From Microbacterium sp. 11MF (GTDB lineage: Bacteria; Actinomycetota; Actinomycetes; Actinomycetales; Microbacteriaceae), in the NCBI RefSeq assembly GCF_000383475.1, contig NZ_KB911460.1, positions 248,001 through 312,000 of the forward strand: DNA of 64,000 nt, in the 5' to 3' direction. Both the position numbers and the translations under genes were made by a program. Of this stretch, positions 8,341 to 17,685 are shown piece after piece (the stretch's first letter is position 1; each line of letters opens with the position of its first letter). Under the pieces are notes generated by a model. That model was not told the origin of the DNA. It ran no database searches and worked only from the letters and a program-made list of their open reading frames with translations.

Positions 8341-10800
8341 ATGTTCCGACGCTTCCACCCCACTAGAACTGGTGCCCTCCTCCTGGCTGTCCTCCTCGGC
8401 ATCGGGGTCGCTGGTGGCCCTGGTGAGTCCGCCTCCGCTGCGACCGCGGTGTACGTCAAGGACGGCATGGCACGATCCGTCGCCTCCGGATGGGGGACCT
8501 CCGAGGTGGGTGGTCCCTGGACGACGGCGCCGGGATCCGTGGCATCCGTCCGCGACGGCCGCGGCTGGGTGTCGAGCCCGCAGCCCGGACGCACGTCGCG
8601 GGTCTCCCTTGCGGGCACGATGCAAGACGTCGACTCCACCTTCTCGCTCGCGGTTCCGACCCTGCCGACATCGGGTACCGGGTTGTATCTGTCGCACGGC
8701 GTGCGCTCGACCGCCGGCGGCGCGTACATCGTGGGTGCCCGCATCATGGTCGGCGGCGTCGTGGAGCTGAGCCTCCAGAAACGAACCGGTGTCACCGTGG
8801 GTACTTTCGCGTCGGTGCGTCTGCCGGAGAGGATCCGGCAGGGGGGAACGGTCGATGTCCGGATCCAGGCGACCGGGTCGACGACGGTCGCCCTCATCGC
8901 CTCCGCCCGCGTCGCGGGCTCCGCGGACAGCGCCGCGCGGACGCTGAGGTACTCCGACTCGTCTGCGAAGCGCATCGCCGGCTCCGGTGGGACCGAGTTC
9001 TCGCTGTACACCTCGTCGTCGACCGCGCTGCTTCCGGTCGGAGTCGACGATCTCTCCATCGCGGCGCCCGGGGTCTCAGCGCCGCCCCCCGGGCCGGCAC
9101 CTGCACCGGGCCCCGCGCCCGCTCCTGGACCCGCACCCGGAGTCGGACAGGTGGTCACCGGTGCCCGGGCGGCTGCCGGGGCCAGCGCCCCGGGCTCGGT
9201 CGCCTACAAGGTCCCGTCGAACGCGATCATCGTTTCGCCCGGTGGTAACGACTCGGCAGCGGGTACGGTCGCGGCGCCGGTCCGGACGATCACTGCCGCC
9301 CTGCGGAAGGTCCCCAACGGGGGGACCATCGCCCTTCGCGGCGGGGTTTATCACGAAAGCGTCATCGTCGCGCCCCAGAAGCGCGTCACACTTCAGCCCT
9401 ACGGCTCCGAAGCAGTCTGGCTGGACGGCGCGGAGCCGGTGTCAGGCTTCCGCGCATCCGGCAACGCGTGGGTCCGTCCCGGATGGACCCAGCAGCTGGA
9501 TGCCAGTCCGACGTTCGTTCGAGGAGCGTCGGACGGTCCGGCCGAGGGATGGAGATTCGTCGACCCCGCATATCCGATGGCAGCCCATCCCGATCAACTG
9601 TGGATCGACGGTCAGCAGCTCACACAGGTGTCCTCGCGGTCTCAGGTGGCACCGGGGCGCTTCTTCGTCGACGCGGCGGCGGATCAGCTCGTCGTGGGGT
9701 CGGACCCGAATGGGAGGCGAGTGGAAGCGAGCACACTCGTCAGCGCTCTTTCCGTCCGTTCCGAAGGTTCGGTCGTGCAGGGCATCGGCGTGCGCAGGTA
9801 TGCCACGAGCGTTCCGGACATGGGCACCGTCATCATCGCGGCCAAGGGCGTCACGCTCTCCAATGTCACGATCCGGGACAACTCGACCACCGGGCTCTAC
9901 ACCTGGGCCAAGGACACCACCCTCTCGCAGGTGTCCCTCATCGGCAACGGACTCCTCGGCGCGGGCGCAGCCCACGCCGACGGGCTCGAGATCCGCGGAA
10001 TGCTGTCGTCCGGGAACAACAGGGAGCGCTTCAACAGGGCGCCCGTCTCGGGTGCGCTGAAGATCCACAGCTCCTCTGGCGTCACGGTGGCCGACAGCGT
10101 GTTCGCGGACAACTACGGACAGGGTCCGTGGTTCGACGAGTCGAACAACGGCGTGGTCTTCACCGGCAACGACAGCCTCCGCAATACGGGGAACGGTCTC
10201 GTGTTCGAGCTCTCCGAGCGTGCTGTCATCGCGGACAACGTCGTGGCCGACAACGGGATCAACGGGATCTACATCGTGAACGCGGGTTCCGCGTCGATCT
10301 GGAACAACACCGCGGTGGGCAACGAACGGAACATCGCCGTCACCCAGGACTCGCGTCGCTCGAAGAACCCGACCATCCCGTGGATGAGCAAGAACATCGT
10401 GATCGCCAACAACGTCTCCGCTGACCCGGAGGGAACGTGTCTCGTCTGCATCGACGACTTCTCGCGGGTGCTCACCGGTGCGCAGATGGTGACGCGGGCC
10501 GAAGGCAATGTGTATCACCGCACCTCCCCGTCCGCACCGCGGTCATTCGCGATCTACGCCCAGGGTGCCTCAGGATCGTCGAGGTACTTCGGAACGCTCA
10601 GTGACTTCGTCGCGGCGACGGGCCGTGAGAAGCGGTCGGTCCTTCTCGAGCAGACATCGTCACCGGTGAACGCCGACTACTCGCTCCGTTCCATCTCCCC
10701 GGAACGACAGAGCACCATCGCAGTTCCCGTGCCCGATCAGATTGCGGATGTCTCCGGTCTGGCGTCCGGTGAAGTTCGGCTCGGCGCTCGGTTCCCCTGA
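8341..10800 (+). CDS. Secreted right-handed beta-helix protein
   Basis: The 819-residue protein begins with a Sec signal (FRR...LLLAVLLGIGVAGG...ASA, about 1-33). A module resembling the repeated module of the left-edge protein follows (GMARSVASGWGTSEVGG, about 40-240), then a Pro/Ala linker built on PAPGPAPAPG (about 245-265), then a parallel beta-helix domain (about 290-750). That domain begins IIVSPGGNDSAAGT...VRTITAAL, the DUF1565 entry pattern, and continues with many short repeats such as NSLRNTGNGLVF and NNTAVGNERNI. Beta-helix proteins of this kind are pectate-lyase-like polysaccharide lyases or epimerases; location in an exopolysaccharide locus suggests action on the producer's own glycan. 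The last 64 bp overlap the convergent DUF6492-like gene. Confidence 0.75.
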   Translation: MFRRFHPTRTGALLLAVLLGIGVAGGPGESASAATAVYVKDGMARSVASGWGTSEVGGPWTTAPGSVASVRDGRGWVSSPQPGRTSRVSLAGTMQDVDSTFSLAVPTLPTSGTGLYLSHGVRSTAGGAYIVGARIMVGGVVELSLQKRTGVTVGTFASVRLPERIRQGGTVDVRIQATGSTTVALIASARVAGSADSAARTLRYSDSSAKRIAGSGGTEFSLYTSSSTALLPVGVDDLSIAAPGVSAPPPGPAPAPGPAPAPGPAPGVGQVVTGARAAAGASAPGSVAYKVPSNAIIVSPGGNDSAAGTVAAPVRTITAALRKVPNGGTIALRGGVYHESVIVAPQKRVTLQPYGSEAVWLDGAEPVSGFRASGNAWVRPGWTQQLDASPTFVRGASDGPAEGWRFVDPAYPMAAHPDQLWIDGQQLTQVSSRSQVAPGRFFVDAAADQLVVGSDPNGRRVEASTLVSALSVRSEGSVVQGIGVRRYATSVPDMGTVIIAAKGVTLSNVTIRDNSTTGLYTWAKDTTLSQVSLIGNGLLGAGAAHADGLEIRGMLSSGNNRERFNRAPVSGALKIHSSSGVTVADSVFADNYGQGPWFDESNNGVVFTGNDSLRNTGNGLVFELSERAVIADNVVADNGINGIYIVNAGSASIWNNTAVGNERNIAVTQDSRRSKNPTIPWMSKNIVIANNVSADPEGTCLVCIDDFSRVLTGAQMVTRAEGNVYHRTSPSAPRSFAIYAQGASGSSRYFGTLSDFVAATGREKRSVLLEQTSSPVNADYSLRSISPERQSTIAVPVPDQIADVSGLASGEVRLGARFP

Positions 10801-11810
10801 ACGGGATCGGCTCGCTCCTCCGATGTCGAGCGCGCCCGCCACAGCTGAAGCGAGCGGCGGGCGCGCTCGACACCGCGGACCCACACGAGTGAGGGCAGGT
10901 ATCGGCGGCGGAAACGCCGGATGAACGCCTGCGCGGCGGGGGTGTCGGTGAAGAGTCCGAACGACACCCACTGGATCGCGATGAGTTCGAGCGCGGCGGC
11001 ATCCGCCTTGGCGAGAGCTTGTCGGTGGACGGCGAAAACGGCGGCGCCGTCGCGAGCGTGCTCATCGATCGCCGACCGGACGCCCTCCTCCGACGCGGCC
11101 TTCGGCCACACCGTCGGCGACGGGATGGGAACCTCATCGCGCAGTTTGCGGAGACCCCGCCCTCGCGTCTCGTTCCACGCCGCATAGAGGAAGAACTCCA
11201 GCAGCTTGTGACGTTCGAACTCCTCGCCGAAGGGGAGACCCGACCGCTCTTCGAGATCGAGGATGAGCGCGCGTACCGCCGCGGTGTCGAACACGAAGGG
11301 CGTCGCGGTCGGCGGGAATGACTTGACTGCCCGGGCGATCACGTCCGGCTCGGCGTGGACGTACTGCAGCGTCGTCACGAGGGAGGCTCGCAGCGGGTGC
11401 GATTCGTAGGAATGCGGATGACCGTGGGCCCGGCTGTCCGGACCGACGAATTCGGTAGCCGATGTCGCCCGCGTGAAGTGGTTCTTCGCATCGAGCACCA
11501 CGTAATGGGGTGTCTTCACCTGCGAGGCGATGGCGAGCTTCGCGGCCTGTTGGCTGCGCCATCCCCCCGCAGCGCGAGGGTCGATGACAGCGGTCGTCCG
11601 GACGATGCGGACGCGGCCCTGCAATCGGCCGTACGCGCGCAGAAGCCTTCGCCGCGTCCATTCGCCCATGCCGAGAACGCAGTTGTCGAGGACGAGGATC
11701 TCATCGACCTCCTCTGCGTCGAGGTGCAGCGACATCGAGCGCGCTTGAAGCTCGAGGAGGTGCGTCTCCGTCTCGAACACGACGGTGACGAACGTCAGCG
11801 CGGAGCTCAT
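10737..11810 (-). CDS. DUF6492-like glycan biosynthesis protein
   Basis: The protein has 357 residues. The N-terminus (TFVTVVFETETHLLELQARSM) and the motifs VLDAKNHF and FVFDTAAVR resemble DUF6492 proteins, which look like glycosyltransferases and sit in surface-polysaccharide loci. The start is the ATG overlapping the stop of the pyruvyl transferase gene (ATGA). The hydrophilic C-tail (about 320-357) is poorly conserved in type. The gene end overlaps the end of the beta-helix gene antisense. Function in glycan assembly comes from context; the reaction is unknown. Confidence 0.6.
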   Translation of the reverse strand: MSSALTFVTVVFETETHLLELQARSMSLHLDAEEVDEILVLDNCVLGMGEWTRRRLLRAYGRLQGRVRIVRTTAVIDPRAAGGWRSQQAAKLAIASQVKTPHYVVLDAKNHFTRATSATEFVGPDSRAHGHPHSYESHPLRASLVTTLQYVHAEPDVIARAVKSFPPTATPFVFDTAAVRALILDLEERSGLPFGEEFERHKLLEFFLYAAWNETRGRGLRKLRDEVPIPSPTVWPKAASEEGVRSAIDEHARDGAAVFAVHRQALAKADAAALELIAIQWVSFGLFTDTPAAQAFIRRFRRRYLPSLVWVRGVERARRSLQLWRARSTSEERADPVQGNRAPSRTSPDARPETSAI

Positions 11811-12880
11811 CGTGACGATCCGACGAGCTCCGCCGCGCCGGCGAGCATGTGCTGGCCGCGCGCCTGCGCACCGCGCGCCTGCGCGGTCAGCTCTGGATCG
11901 TCGACGGCGGCGAGGATGCGGCCGACGGCGTCCTCCGACCTGCCGGCATCCACGACGTGAGGCCACTGCAACTCGCTCATGAGGGGAGCGAACTTCCGCG
12001 AGTAGGCCATGGCGATCGCCGGTGTGCCGGTGGACAGGGCGTTCAAGCACGCATGCATCCGCGCTCCGATGACGACGCGTGCGCCGGCGATGAGTGCTCG
12101 TGCGTGGTCGAGGTCGCGAGGGATCACCAGACCGAGACGTCCGTCGTACCGATCGTGCAACTCGATGGCGAGTGGAACGTCGTTGTCGACGTCGGCCGAA
12201 TCGAGGACGTGCGGGAAGAGCGTCACCGATCGTCCACGATCCAGCAGCCCGTCGATCACGCCCTCGATCTGACGCCGGTACACATGAGGATCGCCGTGGT
12301 GAAGCGACCGCCAGAGCAGCCCGGACACATTCAGGAGGACGTCGTTCCCGGGCTCGGGGACGGGCTGGTCTATCCCGAATACGAGATCCGTGGTCGTCAG
12401 ATCGACGGGGCGCCCGAGCGACGCCGACGCTCGGGCGCTCATCGGGTCGCGGGCGAGCACCAGTTTCGAGCGGTGCACATCCCTCCGTGCCAGCAGCCGG
12501 GAGCGACGCGACCCGAAGGGGCCGATGGTCTGCGGGGCGAGAATCGTCGGCACGTGACTGCGCGCCGCGAACTCATGGATGAGCGACATCGTGGTGTGTC
12601 GAGGCAGGCCGTAGATGTCCGAGAAGCTGTCGCCGGAACGGGTATCCCAGTAGAGATCGAATCCACCGAGCCAGTCGCGCATCCCCCGCCTGCCTGTCAC
12701 CCATTCGCGGATCAGCCCCCGGGGCGACCAGGTGACGGCGTCGGGCTTCGTACCGTAGTTCATGTAGGTGAACTCCGCCTCGGGCCAGATGCGCTGAAGC
12801 AGATCTTGCGACCCGCGCCCGAGAGCCCGTACCCCCAGGTTGGGTGAGGTCTCATCCGCCCAGGCGAGCAGTATCCGCAT
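11807..12880 (-). CDS. Polysaccharide pyruvyl transferase family protein
   Basis: The 357-residue product starts MRILLAWADETSPNLGVRALGRG, the N-terminal pattern of the CsaB/polysaccharide pyruvyl transferase family, and shows family signatures such as ILAPQTIGPF and, near the C-terminus, GARMHACLNALSTGTPAIAMAYSRKF. These enzymes add pyruvate ketals from phosphoenolpyruvate to sugars, giving a negatively charged polymer. The ATG at 12880 is chosen over a longer frame because GGAAAGGA precedes it and the fold begins there. It is coupled to the downstream DUF6492-like gene by ATGA and is separated from the upstream glycosyltransferase gene by 61 bp. Confidence 0.8.
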   Translation of the reverse strand: MRILLAWADETSPNLGVRALGRGSQDLLQRIWPEAEFTYMNYGTKPDAVTWSPRGLIREWVTGRRGMRDWLGGFDLYWDTRSGDSFSDIYGLPRHTTMSLIHEFAARSHVPTILAPQTIGPFGSRRSRLLARRDVHRSKLVLARDPMSARASASLGRPVDLTTTDLVFGIDQPVPEPGNDVLLNVSGLLWRSLHHGDPHVYRRQIEGVIDGLLDRGRSVTLFPHVLDSADVDNDVPLAIELHDRYDGRLGLVIPRDLDHARALIAGARVVIGARMHACLNALSTGTPAIAMAYSRKFAPLMSELQWPHVVDAGRSEDAVGRILAAVDDPELTAQARGAQARGQHMLAGAAELVGSSR

Positions 12881-12941
12881 GGATTGTCCTTTCCGGTCGT
12901 CGCACCGCGGTGTCCTGCACCAGGGAGACGCGAGGTCGATG

Positions 12942-14174
12942 TCAGAGGACGTCACTCGCGCGCCGCCGCGCGCGACGGCCGAGTCGGTGCATGGACTCGC
13001 GCCCTGCGAGGCGCATGGCGAGGTCTTCGTACGCGCTCGTCACGTCATCCCAGTGGAAAGCGAGGGCCGCTCGATTCTTCGCGGGGCCTGCGAGCCTCGC
13101 AACGAGCGCCGGATCGCGGTCGAGCGCATCGATGCGACGCGTCAGCTCGGCGGCATCCGCGAAGAACAGGCCGTACTCGTCGAGGGTCTCGTGGTTGAAG
13201 CCGACGTCGTAGGCGAGCACGGCGGTGCCCGCACCCATGGCGCGCAGGAGCGAGGGGTTCGTCCCGCCGACCGAGTGCCCGTGCACGTACGTTGTCGCGT
13301 GGAAGTACAGCGCGTCGAGCAGGTCCTGGTCGTACACGCCGCCCAGGAAGCGGATGCGGGGGTCGTCGCCGGCCGTGGCGCGGATGCGCTGCGTGTACTC
13401 GGCGGCGTACGGCGCCGAGCCGACCACGACGAGCGGAGTGGTCGCAGAGCTGGCCCGATAGCCGGCCACGATCTCGAGCACATGGTTCTCGGGCTCGAAC
13501 CGCGCGACGACCAGGTGGTACCCGCCGGGGGTGAGATCGAGGGCGCGGATGCCGTCGGTCGGTGCATCGTCCAGGATGGGCGCTCCGTAGCGGATCAGCT
13601 CCGTCGGGACCCCGAACTCGCGATCGTAGTACTCGCCGATGCCGGGGGCGTCCGCAATGAGGGCGTCGGCCGTCCGCACGCCGAACTCCTCCGCCCAGCG
13701 GTAGTAGGCCTTGCCGCGCCGGCCCCACTTCGAGCGCTTCCATTCGAGACCGTCCATGTGGAGGGCGGTCGGGATGCCGCGGGCACGCAGGACCGGGAGG
13801 AACGGCGAGTTCGCGGCGTTGAACACGAAGGCCGCATCCGTCCGCCGGCCGAACACGGCGTGCACGGCGGAGAGCCCGGTGTGGCTGAGGGTCTCGAGCT
13901 GCTTCACGGGGACGGCCGGAAGGCGGACGACCCTCATGCCGAGGTACTCCGAGGTCCGGGTCCCCGCGCCCCGCGAGTAGACCGTGATGTCGTGGCCGCG
14001 TTCGACGAGGCGACGACCGATCTCCTCGACCGCCGTCTCGAAGCCGCCGTAGCAGGCCGGCACCCCCCGGGTGCCGATCATCGCGATGTGGAGCGTCCGC
14101 GTCTCGAGGGTCTGCGTCCGGTGCCGACCGCGGTCGGCGTCGGTGTCGAGCGGGCGCGGGATTTCGATGACCAT
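12942..14174 (-). CDS. Family 4-type glycosyltransferase with DUF1972 N-terminus
   Basis: The 410-residue GT-B protein has an N-terminal DUF1972 region (HIAMIGTRGVPACYGGFETAVEEI, about 30-53) and a C-terminal donor-binding half with HGHSVGGTNPSLLRAMGAG, which carries the E/N-x7-E-like sugar-nucleotide site of GT4 enzymes. DUF1972 transferases commonly add rhamnose or related sugars during capsule assembly. The stop of the upstream priming transferase and this ATG share one base (TGATG), so they are co-translated. Substrate cannot be assigned. Confidence 0.85.
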   Translation of the reverse strand: MVIEIPRPLDTDADRGRHRTQTLETRTLHIAMIGTRGVPACYGGFETAVEEIGRRLVERGHDITVYSRGAGTRTSEYLGMRVVRLPAVPVKQLETLSHTGLSAVHAVFGRRTDAAFVFNAANSPFLPVLRARGIPTALHMDGLEWKRSKWGRRGKAYYRWAEEFGVRTADALIADAPGIGEYYDREFGVPTELIRYGAPILDDAPTDGIRALDLTPGGYHLVVARFEPENHVLEIVAGYRASSATTPLVVVGSAPYAAEYTQRIRATAGDDPRIRFLGGVYDQDLLDALYFHATTYVHGHSVGGTNPSLLRAMGAGTAVLAYDVGFNHETLDEYGLFFADAAELTRRIDALDRDPALVARLAGPAKNRAALAFHWDDVTSAYEDLAMRLAGRESMHRLGRRARRRASDVL

Positions 14175-15697
14175 CAGTACGCTCCCTCACGTGTGACCAT
14201 GACTTTGGCGGTTCGCCACATCAGGACGAGATCGGTCATGACGGTCCAGTTCTCGACATAGCGGAGGTCGAGGCGGACGCTCTCCTCCCAGGAGAGGTCG
14301 CTCCGTCCGCCGACCTGCCACGGTCCGGTGATGCCGGGCTTGATGTAGAGACGGCGGAAGACGGTGCCGTCGTAGGCGGTGACCTCGGCGGGCAGCGGCG
14401 GGCGCGGCCCGACGACGCTCATGTCGCCGCGTAGGACGTTCCAGAACTGCGGCACCTCGTCGAGCGAGAACCTCCGGAGGATCTGGCCGACGCGGGTGAC
14501 CCGGGGGTCCTGCTTCAGTTTGAAGAGCGGGCCCGAGCCCTCGTTGCGGGCGAGCAGTGCGGCGAGTTCGGACTCGGCATCCACCCGCATCGTCCGGAAC
14601 TTCAGCATCGCGAACTCGTGACCGTCGCGGCCGACGCGGGCCTGGCGGAAGAAGACCGGGCCGCCGTCGTTCGTCTTGATGGCCAGAGCGATGACCGCCG
14701 CCACCGGTGCGAAGGCGAGGAGGGCGGTGGCCGACACCAGGACGTCCAGCGCCCGCTTGACGTAGAAGGAAGCCCCCTCGAAGGCCGGGATCTTCACGTG
14801 GATGAGCGGCATCCCCTCGACCGGCCGGAGCGACATCCGCGGTCCTGCCACGTCGGCGAGCCGGCTCGAGATGACGAGCTCGGCAGCGGTGCCCTCCAGC
14901 GACCAGGAGAGGCGCTTCACATACGTGGGATCGCCCGCCGGCTGGCTCGCGACGACGATCGTGTCGCTTCCGTAGATCTCCGCCGCGCGGAGGACGGCGT
15001 CCTCGCCGTGCATCACCGGGTAGTCGACACCGTCGACGCTCACGCGCTCGCCGGTGCCCTCGAGGAGCGCGACCCCGACGACGAGGTAGCCGAGCTGGCC
15101 CGCGGGCCCGAGGGTGCGGATCGCGTACTCGACGTCATCCCGCGACCCGACGACGACGGTGCGCGAGGCGAACCTGCCCTCGGCACGCTGCGCGACGAGC
15201 CACCGCCGCCATGCCCATCGCGAGAGCAGGAGCGCGAGTGTCCCGAGGGGGAGAGCGGTGAACAGCTGCGCCCGGATCCCGCCCCATTCGAAGACGACGA
15301 ACATGATCGCGAGCAGTCCGAACGCGAGCCCGGTCGCGTGAGCGACCCGGGCGTACTCGACCGAGCCCGAGCCGATGACGCTCGCCGACCGGGTGTTGAA
15401 CAGCATCAGCGCGACGAGCCAGAGCGTGCCGGTCGCGAGCGCGATCGCGACCGCGCTGTACGGGACCGGGGCGACGGCGCCCGACGCCGTCACGCGCACG
15501 GTCGCGAACGCGCAGGCCACCGCGACGATCGCCGTGTCGCTGGTTCGCAGCCGCACGCGGAAGCGACGCTCCCACTGCTGACGGCTGACCAGCGCGGCGG
15601 ATGCCCGCGGCGCTTCGCCGGCCCACGTGCGCACGGTCGTCAGCGGGCTCAGCCCTGGCAGCGACAGGCCGGGCGAGATGCCCTCGACCGCGCTCAT
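14174..15697 (-). CDS. Polyprenyl-phosphate sugar-1-phosphate transferase
   Basis: The protein starts exopolysaccharide repeat-unit synthesis by moving a sugar-1-phosphate onto undecaprenyl phosphate. The N-terminal half has about five membrane helices, the middle a Rossmann-like CoA-binding region (FASRTVVVGSRDDVEYAIRTL), and the C-terminal ~195 residues the bacterial sugar transferase domain, with KRALDVLVS, FRTMRVDAE, SLDEVPQFWNVLRGDMSVVGPRPPLP and KPGITGPWQVGGRSDLSWEE. The length (507 residues) fits the WbaP/CpsE family. The ATG at 15697 follows GTGGGGAC at a good distance; a GTG at 15712 is the alternative. It is the first gene of a four-gene operon running to 10737. Confidence 0.88.
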   Translation of the reverse strand: MSAVEGISPGLSLPGLSPLTTVRTWAGEAPRASAALVSRQQWERRFRVRLRTSDTAIVAVACAFATVRVTASGAVAPVPYSAVAIALATGTLWLVALMLFNTRSASVIGSGSVEYARVAHATGLAFGLLAIMFVVFEWGGIRAQLFTALPLGTLALLLSRWAWRRWLVAQRAEGRFASRTVVVGSRDDVEYAIRTLGPAGQLGYLVVGVALLEGTGERVSVDGVDYPVMHGEDAVLRAAEIYGSDTIVVASQPAGDPTYVKRLSWSLEGTAAELVISSRLADVAGPRMSLRPVEGMPLIHVKIPAFEGASFYVKRALDVLVSATALLAFAPVAAVIALAIKTNDGGPVFFRQARVGRDGHEFAMLKFRTMRVDAESELAALLARNEGSGPLFKLKQDPRVTRVGQILRRFSLDEVPQFWNVLRGDMSVVGPRPPLPAEVTAYDGTVFRRLYIKPGITGPWQVGGRSDLSWEESVRLDLRYVENWTVMTDLVLMWRTAKVMVTREGAY

Positions 15698-15735
15698 CGT
15701 GCGTCCCCACACACATCGGACGGTGTCCGCATCAT

Positions 15736-15815
15736 GCCCCCAAGCAATGTGCGATCACTGCACCCGCCCCCAAGGCGGATGCATAGTTCCCCAATGAGCT
15801 TCGCGGTCCCCCAAG
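15736..15815 (-). promoter_or_regulatory. Four direct TTGGGG repeats upstream of the EPS operon
   Basis: Read on the minus strand, TTGGGGG(A/C) occurs at 15815-15808, 15794-15789 (as TTGGGGA), 15773-15767 and 15743-15737. Spacings are about 20, 21 and 30 bp, close to whole helical turns. They lie just upstream of the priming transferase start, where an activator or repressor would bind. The rest of this 280-bp gap shows nothing recognisable. Confidence 0.4.
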
Positions 15816-15977
15816 AACCTCCGCGCGACCCCCCGGCCGCGCGATCCACTCGATGGCAACTGTAGCGTGCGACGAACGGTCGTGCGAGCGCGGGGCGTTA
15901 ACTCGATGTAAACCGACGCGTCATGTCGTCAGAGCCCCCGCGCCTGCGATCCCCGGCTGCGCCGCCGGGCGCCGAGC

Positions 15978-17666
15978 TCAGGCGCCGAAGGCGCGGGCGA
16001 GAGTCACGACGAGCGGGCCGATGCGGCCATCGATCCGGAACCGGGCGAAGCCCTCCGACACCGCGCGTCCCGTGCGCGAGGTCACGAACCACGGCGGTTT
16101 CGGCAGCACCGAGAAGCGCCCGCGGCCGAGGGAGCGGGGGAAGGGACGGAACGGTCCGCGGACGACGCTCCGCTCGACCTCGTCCAGCAGGAGTGCGTTA
16201 TGAACGATCCCGATGCCGCTCGGCGCGTCGTCGACGGTGCCGCCCGGAAACGCGCCCCACGTCGCCGTGGGGGTGAGGAACCCGAACGCCGTCCACGCGT
16301 TGACGGCCACCGTGCCGTAGCGCAGGCGAGCCATCGCCTCTTCGAACGGGGAGCCGAGGCGGTGCTGGGTGACGGGGTCGACGAGGACGTTCGCGCCGAG
16401 GGTTCCGGTGAGTCGTTCGTTCGCGTGCGCGACGGCGGCATCGACGAACGCGGCCCCCGTGCCGGGCAGGTCGACGATCCCGAGGACCGGGGCGAAGTAC
16501 TCGGTCGTCTCGATCTCACCGTCACCCACTGCGATCGCCCGCGTGCCGTCGGCGAACCACTCGGCATCGGGGTAGACCTCGCGCACGTGCTCGAGCCGCG
16601 CCGCCGCGTTCGGATACCAGACGGGCCGCTTCGGCGTCCGCGCGAAGGCGCGGCGCAGCTCGCGCTCGAAGTCCTCGCGCTGATCCCAGTCGCGGCTGAG
16701 GAGCACGACCTGACCGGCGATGCAGTTGTGCCCGCTGTTGTGCAGCCGCATCGTGGCGACGTGCTCGGCCTGGAACCGCAGGTCGGCCTTCGTCCAGCGC
16801 CCCGGCACGACGATGATCGGCGACACGCCGCCGAGCTCGGCGGTGATCGGCACGCGCAGACGATCGTCGCCGGAGCCGACGATGGCATGGAAGGTCGTCT
16901 CCGACCCGGTGATGTGGACGTGGTCGATCTCGGGATGCCGCGTCAGGTAGGCCCCGACGTCACCGCCTCCGCTCACGACTGCGGCGAACCCGGCCTCGAT
17001 GAGGGGCGCGAACGCCCGCTCGAACACCGGCACGAGCGCATCCTGCGTGGGGTTCACCTTCAGCAGTGCGACGCGCCCCTCGGCGAGCAGCTCGTACAGC
17101 ACGTCGAGGAAGGGGATCGAGGTCACGTTCCCCGCGCCCAGGACCAGGCCGACCCCGCCGCTGCGGAGCGGATGCCGCGAGGCGAGGCCCGAGGCATCCC
17201 TCGCCTCGTGCGCGGTGACGCCCGGCTGCAACCAGACCTCGGTCGTGTATCCCGAGAGGAGGATCCGGTCGGCGGCGTTCAGCGGCGAGGTGTGGACGAC
17301 GGTGCGACTGCCGGGCGCGGTGCCGGTGCGGACGCCGGCGAGCGGACTGCGCCCGCGGGCGAGCGCGTCGAGCGTTCCGATGTACGCGTCGAGCGCGACG
17401 ATGGCGGCGTACGGGCCGGCGAGCCACTCTTCTCCGGCGAGCGGATGCCGCGGCTCGAGCCCTTTGCTCGCGGCGGCGATGCGCGCCCAATCATCGGCGG
17501 CGCCGGCGACGGCGGAGCGGATGCGCCGGAGCAGATCACGACGCCCGGCAGCGGTGAGTGCGGTCCACTCGCTCGAACCGGCGCGCAGCCGGGTGAGGGC
17601 GGAGTCGAGATCGGTGCGGGCCTCGGGGGAGTGCTCATGCGGCGTGGCCGGTGACGTCGTCGTCAT
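15978..17666 (-). CDS. Aldehyde dehydrogenase family protein
   Basis: The 562-residue protein has the ALDH fold. Catalytic-site residues are present: Glu in AELGGVSPIIVVP and Cys in HNSGHNCIAGQVVL, plus a cofactor loop (GLVLGAGNVTSIPFLDVLYELL) and HITGSETTFHAIVGSG. It is longer than classical ALDHs (about 480-500) and belongs to a divergent branch; ELGGVSP replaces the usual ELGGKSP. It would oxidise an aldehyde with NAD(P)+; the substrate is unknown. It is the last gene of an operon with the GT2-GtrA protein and a glutaredoxin, 19 bp downstream of the latter. The ATG has only a weak ribosome-binding site. Confidence 0.75.
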   Translation of the reverse strand: MTTTSPATPHEHSPEARTDLDSALTRLRAGSSEWTALTAAGRRDLLRRIRSAVAGAADDWARIAAASKGLEPRHPLAGEEWLAGPYAAIVALDAYIGTLDALARGRSPLAGVRTGTAPGSRTVVHTSPLNAADRILLSGYTTEVWLQPGVTAHEARDASGLASRHPLRSGGVGLVLGAGNVTSIPFLDVLYELLAEGRVALLKVNPTQDALVPVFERAFAPLIEAGFAAVVSGGGDVGAYLTRHPEIDHVHITGSETTFHAIVGSGDDRLRVPITAELGGVSPIIVVPGRWTKADLRFQAEHVATMRLHNSGHNCIAGQVVLLSRDWDQREDFERELRRAFARTPKRPVWYPNAAARLEHVREVYPDAEWFADGTRAIAVGDGEIETTEYFAPVLGIVDLPGTGAAFVDAAVAHANERLTGTLGANVLVDPVTQHRLGSPFEEAMARLRYGTVAVNAWTAFGFLTPTATWGAFPGGTVDDAPSGIGIVHNALLLDEVERSVVRGPFRPFPRSLGRGRFSVLPKPPWFVTSRTGRAVSEGFARFRIDGRIGPLVVTLARAFGA

Positions 17667-17685
17667 CGTCGCTGTGCCGGTGGAC

